This document shows positions 7,151 through 11,389 of a DNA stretch of 11,389 nt, one piece after another; position 1 is the stretch's first letter; every line of letters begins with the position of its first letter. The notes beneath the pieces are model-generated. The model saw only the letters and a list, made by a program, of their open reading frames with translations. It was not told the DNA's origin and did no database searches. Source of the DNA: Deltaproteobacteria bacterium (GTDB lineage: Bacteria > Desulfobacterota > Deferrisomatia > Deferrisomatales > Deferrisomataceae); contig JAADGT010000241.1 in NCBI GenBank assembly GCA_013152215.1, positions 17,296 through 28,684 of the forward strand, read 5' to 3'. A program made the translations under genes and the position numbers.

Positions 7151-8650
7151 TCACGGTTCACCATGGGGCGGGCGGGCGGTGGGCCGAGGCTGGGGGGGAT
7201 TTCCGGGAGGGGCTCCAGGCCCCCTTTTTATCGGGTTCGCCGGGAGTCCGGTGTCCAGCGGAAGCCACGCCTCCGGTCCCACGGCCGGGGACGCGGTCAA
7301 AGGCGGGGAAAACTGCACTCGATCGAGGGCGAACTCCTGCTGGCCGGTCCCCCAGTCGGCATAGGCCACCTTGGGTTCGTCCCGCCCGTCCCAGATGCGT
7401 GAGAGATTTGCGTCGGGACCGGCCTCCATCTCGGACCGGGTCTCCTCGTCCCAGTCGTTCTCGCTCACGTCCACCACGCCGGCCGCGCCGGGCAGCGTTC
7501 CGCGAAGCATCATGGGGTTGCGGGTGTTTCGCTCCCGGGCCTTCCCCAAGGTGATTCTCGCCGACCCCTGACGCCGTTCCCAGTCGGCCGACATGAACCG
7601 GCCCAGCTTCACGTGCCAGTCGTTGTCGGTAAACCGGTTTCGACGCACCTCCGGGTAGGACGAGAAATCCAGGAACAGGGCGGTGCCGTTCCGCTCGAAT
7701 CGATTTCCCCGAATTTTTGCCCCGGACTTGTGGTCCAGGCGCACGGCCTCCCCGTTTTCCACGAACCCGTTGAACCGCAGGAGCGGCCCACAGAACTGAT
7801 AGGCGTCCACCCCCCTGTCGTTGTTTCGGAACACGCTTGCCTCCACCAGGGGGTGGCTGGTGGACCGAGCCTTGACGGCCGCACGGTTCTCCTCGAATCG
7901 ACAAAACGAGATCCGGGGGCTTCGACGCGACTGCCGTAGGAGCACTCCTGCGTTCGAGTTCCCCTTGAACGTGCAGCCTTCGAGGGAGGCGTCGGCGCCG
8001 TTGGTCTGCCCGTAGCCGGTTTCGTTGTCCTCGAAGAGGGTGTTTTCGATGGCTAGACGCACGGAGTTTCCGGCGCCGACCCCCGTCTTGTTTTTCCGGA
8101 ACGCGGTGCCCACCACGCGCACCAGCGCGCCGTTGTCCGCGGCCAGCCCCAGATCGTTCTCCTCGAACGTCACATTGCGCAGCACCGCTCGTGTGCGCAT
8201 CTGGAGGCGGAGTCCGGTGGCGTTCCTTCGGAACTCCGAATCGGTCACCACCACGGTGCCAGCCGTGGCGCCCACCACGGTGCCGGCGCCCTCCGCCTCG
8301 ACCCGGTGGAGCCGTACCACGGCGCCGGGGTCATTGATCTGGAACACAGGAGCCTTCGCGTCCCGGGTTCCAACGATGCGGACGAGCGCCTCCCGGGTGC
8401 CCACGAGGTACGCCTTTCCGCGCACGAACACGGTGCCTTCGGGGCCGGCCACGATCTGGGTTCCCTCCTCGACCACCAAGGTCTGGCTCGGCTCGACGGT
8501 AAAGGGCTCGGTGAGCTCTACCCGGCCGGTCCAGCGCAACGGTGGCGATCCGGCCCCGAGGGTTGGGGGGGCGGCCAGCAGGAGCAGCCCCAACACCACG
8601 GCGGCGATCACCGCCTCTCGGATGGTCTCGAGGTCAGGGGAACCGTTCAT
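7151..8650 (-). CDS. Secreted right-handed parallel beta-helix protein
   Basis: About 499 residues. The N-terminus has a hydrophobic segment (EAVIAAVVLGLLLLAAPPTLGAG) that reads as a Sec signal ending near residue 33. After an opening strand region (RWTGRVELTEPFTVEPSQTLVVEEGTQI when read through, typical of the N-cap of these folds), about a dozen roughly 23-residue coils follow with Asn/Gly turns and alternating hydrophobics, such as FEENDLGLAADNG, FRKNKTGVGAGN, FRNNDRGVDA and RFERNGTALFLD. This is the NosD/Beta_helix type of fold, used by periplasmic copper-loading proteins, polysaccharide lyases and surface structural proteins. I see no recognisable catalytic set. The C-terminal 60 residues leave the helix and end in a Pro-rich tail. 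I chose ATG 8650; a TTG at 8665 would add five residues and has no ribosome binding site. The ATG's own site is weak (GGGA, distant). Confidence 0.85.
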   Translation of the reverse strand: MNGSPDLETIREAVIAAVVLGLLLLAAPPTLGAGSPPLRWTGRVELTEPFTVEPSQTLVVEEGTQIVAGPEGTVFVRGKAYLVGTREALVRIVGTRDAKAPVFQINDPGAVVRLHRVEAEGAGTVVGATAGTVVVTDSEFRRNATGLRLQMRTRAVLRNVTFEENDLGLAADNGALVRVVGTAFRKNKTGVGAGNSVRLAIENTLFEDNETGYGQTNGADASLEGCTFKGNSNAGVLLRQSRRSPRISFCRFEENRAAVKARSTSHPLVEASVFRNNDRGVDAYQFCGPLLRFNGFVENGEAVRLDHKSGAKIRGNRFERNGTALFLDFSSYPEVRRNRFTDNDWHVKLGRFMSADWERRQGSARITLGKARERNTRNPMMLRGTLPGAAGVVDVSENDWDEETRSEMEAGPDANLSRIWDGRDEPKVAYADWGTGQQEFALDRVQFSPPLTASPAVGPEAWLPLDTGLPANPIKRGPGAPPGNPPQPRPTARPPHGEP

Positions 8651-8928
8651 CTCGCGTTTTCCCAAGTTGTGCCGGGGGCGTGGATCGGCAGTATACTACG
8701 CACGGGAGCAGGGAGGCTAAAGGCCACCGGCGAAGGAGTTGGAACCTGCGGTTTGACCGCGTGACCCCGTGCCGAGCCGTGGGCTGACCCAGGCCGAGTC
8801 TGCTCTGCCGAGTGGAAGGACCTCGTCGGGCGTGGAGGCCGGTTCAGCCGTGAACTGAAGGACGAGGTTCTGGGGTGTGGCCGCCCCTTTCCCGTAACCC
8901 CTGATCCCCTTCCCAGGTACCCCTGCGC
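8651..8928. promoter_or_regulatory. Divergent intergenic region with candidate -10 palindrome
   Basis: This region separates the minus-strand beta-helix gene from the plus-strand EB_dh gene and contains no credible gene. AGTATACT (8690-8697) is a perfect palindrome giving TATACT (5 of 6 matches to the -10 consensus) on both strands; on the minus strand it lies about 40 bases before the ATG at 8650. No good -35 is visible for either direction. An inverted repeat GCGGT-ttg-ACCGC lies at 8748-8760 and overlaps TTGACC, a good -35 hexamer on the plus strand, but no -10 follows at the right distance. Confidence 0.35.
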
Positions 8929-9912
8929 GTGTGGATTCGGACCCTTCTCGTCGCTTTGTTCGCGGTGGCGTTCGTGCCGGCCGCGTGCCGTTCGCCCGTG
9001 GATCGGGTGTTTGCCCTGCCCCTGGACCACCCTCCAACCGAGGCGGACTGGGAGAGCGCGGTGCCCTTGCGTGCCCAGGCGAGGGGGGGGCGCACGACCC
9101 GGGCGGACGAGACCTCGGTGGATGCCGATGCGGTGCACAAGGCCACGGCCTCTTGCCACCACGGTACCCAGGCCCCGCCGGTGGATCTGGAGGTTAGGGC
9201 GTTCTACACAACGGAACGGATGTACCTGCGGCTCACCTGGTCGGATCCGACGCTGCACCGAGGGCCGGGGTGGATCTGGAACGGAAGCTCGTGGCGGCGG
9301 GGGCCGATCGGGCAGGACGGGGTCGCGGTGCTCTGGGGAGGCGGCGTGGAAGGGTTTGCCTGCGCGAAGGCCTGCCATCTGGCGGATTTTCGCATGGCGG
9401 GTCCCCGCGCCTTTGCAGACTACCAGATGGCCACGCCCGAGGGCTGGGGACGGCTGGACCTGTGGGAGTGGAAGGCCGGGTGGGGGAGCCTGGACGGTGC
9501 CGCCGACGATCTTTTCCTCGGTCCCGGGGGGCGCGAGCCGGACGTTCCGGGCGAACGGTTCGTGGAGAACCTGGTGCGGGATGCGGGCGGGCCGATGGAG
9601 GCCCCGGCCCCGGAGCCCGGAGCCCAGGCGCCGGCCTTCGTGGATCGCGCCCCCCCTTCCGGGCGTACCGAGGTGGAGGCCACGGGCAGGTGGACCGCTG
9701 GGCGGTGGAGCGTGACGTTCAGCCGGGCCCTGCGGGGGACGGACCCGGGGGACGTGGTACTGGAGCCGGGCGACGTGTACCCGGTGGGAATCGCGCTTCT
9801 CGACGGCGTTAACGAGGACCACAACGCCGTGGCCGAGCCGGTGCGCATCTGGTTGGTGCCCCGACAAGGGCCGGATTCAGAGACCAGAGAGGCGAGATTC
9901 GGTTCCGAGTAG
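8929..9912 (+). CDS. EB_dh-type haem-binding protein (ethylbenzene dehydrogenase gamma / cytochrome c-552-like domain)
   Basis: 327 residues, exported by an N-terminal signal (WIRTLLVALFAVAFVPAAC). The Cys at 20 might be lipidated, but PAAC is a poor lipobox. The rest matches the EB_dh domain that binds a b-type haem in the gamma subunits of ethylbenzene and dimethylsulfide dehydrogenases and in related stand-alone periplasmic proteins: the strand pattern VDLEVRAFYTTERMYLRLTWSDP, a CX3CH motif (C145-AKA-C149-H150), LDLWEWKAG (178-184), and the closing TGRWTAGRWSVTFSRAL. An extra C76-H77-H78 near the N-terminus is also typical of the stand-alone members. The function is inferred as a periplasmic electron carrier or haem-binding module; no molybdoenzyme partner is present. 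The GTG start has a moderate upstream AGGT. The next gene starts 53 bases on, probably in the same operon. Confidence 0.82.
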   Translation: MWIRTLLVALFAVAFVPAACRSPVDRVFALPLDHPPTEADWESAVPLRAQARGGRTTRADETSVDADAVHKATASCHHGTQAPPVDLEVRAFYTTERMYLRLTWSDPTLHRGPGWIWNGSSWRRGPIGQDGVAVLWGGGVEGFACAKACHLADFRMAGPRAFADYQMATPEGWGRLDLWEWKAGWGSLDGAADDLFLGPGGREPDVPGERFVENLVRDAGGPMEAPAPEPGAQAPAFVDRAPPSGRTEVEATGRWTAGRWSVTFSRALRGTDPGDVVLEPGDVYPVGIALLDGVNEDHNAVAEPVRIWLVPRQGPDSETREARFGSE

Positions 9913-9965
9913 GAGGCCTTCGTTTCCCGCCGGAAGCAGGGGGAGAGGTGCTGAAAAGGGGAGTT

Positions 9966-10703
9966 ATGAGCCGACGGAGCATATCTCTTCTGATTTTTAT
10001 CCTGCTCTCCACCGTGGTCGGGTGCTCGGGCCCGAAAGGGGATCCGAACGCCCTCACGCGGGTGGCGGGCACCGTGTACGAGCCGGCCCGGCAGGTGGTG
10101 GTGGACGTGTACAAGCCGGGCATGGACCTGAGGGGCCCCCCCTATCTGCAGTTGGGGCCCCTGGACGACGGCGGGTTCGAGGTCGAGCTGCCCCCCGGCG
10201 AGTATCTGCTGGTGGCGCGCCGCCGGGCGAGCGGGGAGAAGACCGGTCCGGTCCGGTCCGGGGATCTCAAGAGCGACCCCGTGCGGGTGCGGGTGGAGCC
10301 CGACAAGCCGCTGGAGCTCCCGGTTCTGGCCTACGTGAAACAGGGCAACGCCAAGCTGCCGCTCGGCGCGTCCGCGGGATGGACCACCGCGATCCGAGGC
10401 CGGGTGCTGGACGCCGAGGGGAACCCCGTGGAGGGGGTGCGGGTCCACGTGTACGACCACATCCAGATGTCGGAGCGCCCCAAGTTCGTGTCGGCCAAGA
10501 CCGGGCCCGACGGCCGCTACGAGGTGCGGCTGCCCGAGGGGGGCACCTACTACGTCTGCGCCCGCAACCGGTACGGAGGCCCCCCCGAGGTGGGCGAGCT
10601 GTACGGCCGATACGACCAGGGCACCGTGGACCCGTCGGCCGTGATCGTGCCCGAAGGCCGGGTGGTCACCGGCGTGGACATCACGGTGCACAAGGTATGG
10701 TAG
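9966..10703 (+). CDS. Lipoprotein with two carboxypeptidase-regulatory-like domains
   Basis: 245 residues. MSRRSISLLIFILLSTVVGC is a textbook lipoprotein signal with lipidation at Cys 20. Two beta-sandwich modules follow. The first (RVAGTVYEPARQVVVDVYK...DDGGFEVELPPGEYLLVA) and the second (AIRGRVLDAEGNPVEGVRVHVYD...TGPDGRYEVRLPEGGTYYVCA) share the pattern GxVxDxxGxPVxGVxVxVYD...TxxDGxYxVxLPxGxYYV of carboxypeptidase-regulatory-like domains. These are accessory folds found in many surface proteins; there is no catalytic site. I chose ATG 9966 because it gives the compact signal; a GTG at 9948 would add six residues. Both have purine-rich but closely spaced binding sites. It sits directly behind the EB_dh gene and may anchor or present a partner of that protein, which is inference. 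Confidence 0.82.
   Translation: MSRRSISLLIFILLSTVVGCSGPKGDPNALTRVAGTVYEPARQVVVDVYKPGMDLRGPPYLQLGPLDDGGFEVELPPGEYLLVARRRASGEKTGPVRSGDLKSDPVRVRVEPDKPLELPVLAYVKQGNAKLPLGASAGWTTAIRGRVLDAEGNPVEGVRVHVYDHIQMSERPKFVSAKTGPDGRYEVRLPEGGTYYVCARNRYGGPPEVGELYGRYDQGTVDPSAVIVPEGRVVTGVDITVHKVW
10243..10261 (+). repeat. CCGGT pentamer tandem repeat inside the lipoprotein gene
   Basis: CCGGT is repeated three times and followed by CCGG. The unit length is not a multiple of three, so gain or loss of a unit would shift the reading frame. It codes for a stretch TGPVRSG between the two beta-sandwich modules. Confidence 0.6.
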
Positions 10704-10708
10704 GGGGA

Positions 10709-10746
10709 GCTGGGCGGCCGGGCGGCTGGGTGGCCGGGCGGCTGGC
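10709..10746. repeat. GGCGGCYGGG-type degenerate tandem repeat
   Basis: The units GGCGGCCGG, GCGGCTGGG, TGGCCGGG and CGGCTGG follow one another just after the stop of the lipoprotein gene. This is low-complexity intergenic DNA, part of a 140-base repeat block leading up to the HEAT-repeat gene. Confidence 0.6.
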
Positions 10747-11389
10747 TAACCGGGAAGCTGAAGGCGCTCCCCGTCACCCGTCACCCGTCACCCGTCACGG
10801 CTCTAAGGCTGGAAGGCTGGGAAGCTGGAAGGCTGGGAAGCTGCGGACCGGCGACCGACGCCCCACGCCCCTTCTCGCCCTCCTCCTGTTGCTCCTCGCC
10901 GCTTGCGGGGTGCCCCGCACCGTGCCCGTGGAGGAGTTGATCCAGGCAGCCCGCGCTGGGGATGCGGACGCGGCCGCGGAGCTGGTGGGCCGGATGGGGC
11001 GGCCCTGGAACGATGAGACCCGGTCCGATGCCTACAAGGCCGTGCTTTCCCTGCCCGATGACCTGGTGGAGGTGCCGGTTCGGGAGGCCTGCCGGTCGCA
11101 GGACCCGGTGTTCCGGGAGCACGCGCTGGCCGTGGCGGGGAACCGCGGGTGGCCCTGGGCGTTCGGAGAGGCTGTGGCCGCCCTGGAGGACCGGTCGTTT
11201 CCGCGCCGGTATGTGGGAGCCTGGGTGCTGGGGGAGCTGGGTCGGCCCGAGGCGGCTCCGGTGTTGGCGGCCGCCCTGACCCAGGGGGGGGACGTGGCCC
11301 GCGAGGCCACCCGGGCCCTGGTGAAGCTCGGGCCCGGGGCGGTGCTCGCGATCCAGCAGGCGTTTTCCCGCCTGCCGCCGGCCGGCCGG
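10730..11389 (+). CDS. HEAT-repeat lipoprotein, 3'-partial
   Basis: The frame stays open to the window end. A hydrophobic run (TPLLALLLLLLAACG) with an LAAC lipobox puts the lipidated Cys at 10904-10906. After it come amphipathic helix pairs of the HEAT/Armadillo type: EELIQAARAGDADAAAELVGRMG, DPVFREHALAVAGNRG, RRYVGAWVLGELGRPEAAPVLAAAL and AREATRALVKLGPGAVLAIQQAF. This is a protein-protein interaction scaffold facing the periplasm or outer membrane. The start is uncertain. GTG 10730 is the only ATG/GTG in frame before the signal, but it would put 35 or more residues of repeat-encoded sequence in front. CTG 10841, with GGAAGG 8 bases upstream, gives a perfect signal peptide (about 21 residues to the Cys) but is a rare start codon. 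The real product probably begins near 10841. Confidence 0.75.
   Translation, partial: MAGRLANREAEGAPRHPSPVTRHGSKAGRLGSWKAGKLRTGDRRPTPLLALLLLLLAACGVPRTVPVEELIQAARAGDADAAAELVGRMGRPWNDETRSDAYKAVLSLPDDLVEVPVREACRSQDPVFREHALAVAGNRGWPWAFGEAVAALEDRSFPRRYVGAWVLGELGRPEAAPVLAAALTQGGDVAREATRALVKLGPGAVLAIQQAFSRLPPAGR
10773..10798. repeat. GTCAC heptamer tandem repeat, 4 copies (second site)
   Basis: CCGTCAC is repeated four times with GTCAC at 10773, 10780, 10787 and 10794. It has the same core, period and copy number as at 3050-3075, but here the two spacer bases are uniform (CC). It lies between the lipoprotein gene and the HEAT gene, or within the 5' extension of the HEAT frame if GTG 10730 were used. 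Confidence 0.85.
10805..10843. repeat. GGCTGGGAAGCTGGAA tandem repeat
   Basis: The word GGCTGGGAAGCTGGAA and its parts (AAGGCTGG, AAGCTGG) recur back to back, giving about five 7-9 base units. The block ends at the probable start of the HEAT-repeat lipoprotein, and its last GGAAGG could double as a ribosome binding site. Confidence 0.7.

Noticed and set aside
8748..8760. Small inverted repeat GCGGT-ttg-ACCGC as an operator
   Set aside because: It is a five-base arm in GC-rich DNA with no second copy and no matching promoter spacing, too weak to list as a site of its own.
9154..9162. Covalent c-type haem motif (CxxCH) in the EB_dh protein
   Set aside because: The sequence here is a single Cys followed by His-His, with no second Cys three residues before. 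The other site (145-150) is CX3CH, typical of EB_dh proteins and not a canonical c-type haem attachment motif.
8647..9867. Long minus-strand open frame opposite the EB_dh gene
   Set aside because: Low-complexity Pro/Arg/His-rich translation with no signal or domain. The plus-strand EB_dh motifs are convincing.
9420..10691. Minus-strand open frame spanning the EB_dh and lipoprotein genes
   Set aside because: It crosses two good plus-strand genes and their intergenic gap and has a shadow-like composition.
10709..10843. CRISPR array
   Set aside because: The repeats are 7-9 bases, directly adjacent and degenerate, with no regular unique spacers.

Overview
High-GC DNA from what looks like a Gram-negative bacterium. 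Three predicted products carry clear or probable lipoprotein signals, one carries a Sec-type signal, and one is a multi-spanning membrane protein. The mix of an Ig-like surface protein, a fused membrane/spermidine-synthase-like protein, an LVIVD-repeat lipoprotein, a beta-helix protein and an ethylbenzene-dehydrogenase-like haem-binding protein would fit a deltaproteobacterial (Desulfobacterota-type) anaerobe. That placement is inference only, because there is no rRNA or housekeeping marker.

Layout. (1) 2-3046 (+): the 3' part of a very large surface protein with a LamG-like start, FN3 and Ig-like/invasin-type domains, and an unexpected C-terminal lipoyl-like domain. (2) 3102-3164 (+): a 20-residue peptide gene with an excellent ribosome binding site, a YxxP-type leader motif and a His-Pro-Cys end. 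It is closed by a perfect GC-rich hairpin at 3184-3220, so it looks like the last gene of an operon that begins left of the window. (3) 3438-5696 (+): a membrane protein fused to a spermidine-synthase-like methyltransferase-fold domain. (4) 5736-7031 and 7151-8650 (both -): an LVIVD-repeat lipoprotein and a right-handed beta-helix protein, both exported. (5) 8929-9912 and 9966-10703 (+): an EB_dh-type haem-binding protein followed by a lipoprotein with carboxypeptidase-regulatory-like domains, probably one operon. (6) 10730 to the window end (+): the start of a HEAT-repeat lipoprotein, cut by the right edge.

The common theme is export: six of the eight genes are predicted to act in the envelope or outside the cell, most of them as binding or scaffold modules rather than classical enzymes. 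The EB_dh gene points to a respiratory or periplasmic redox setting. No CxxCH cytochrome and no molybdoenzyme is encoded here.

The most interesting object is the tiny peptide gene. It has the look of a ribosomally made, post-translationally modified peptide (RiPP) precursor, and it lies directly behind the lipoyl-tailed surface protein. No maturase is visible in the window; if one exists it should lie to the left or elsewhere in the genome. Intergenic heptamer repeats (GTCAC every 7 bases, four copies) occur both before the peptide gene and before the HEAT gene.
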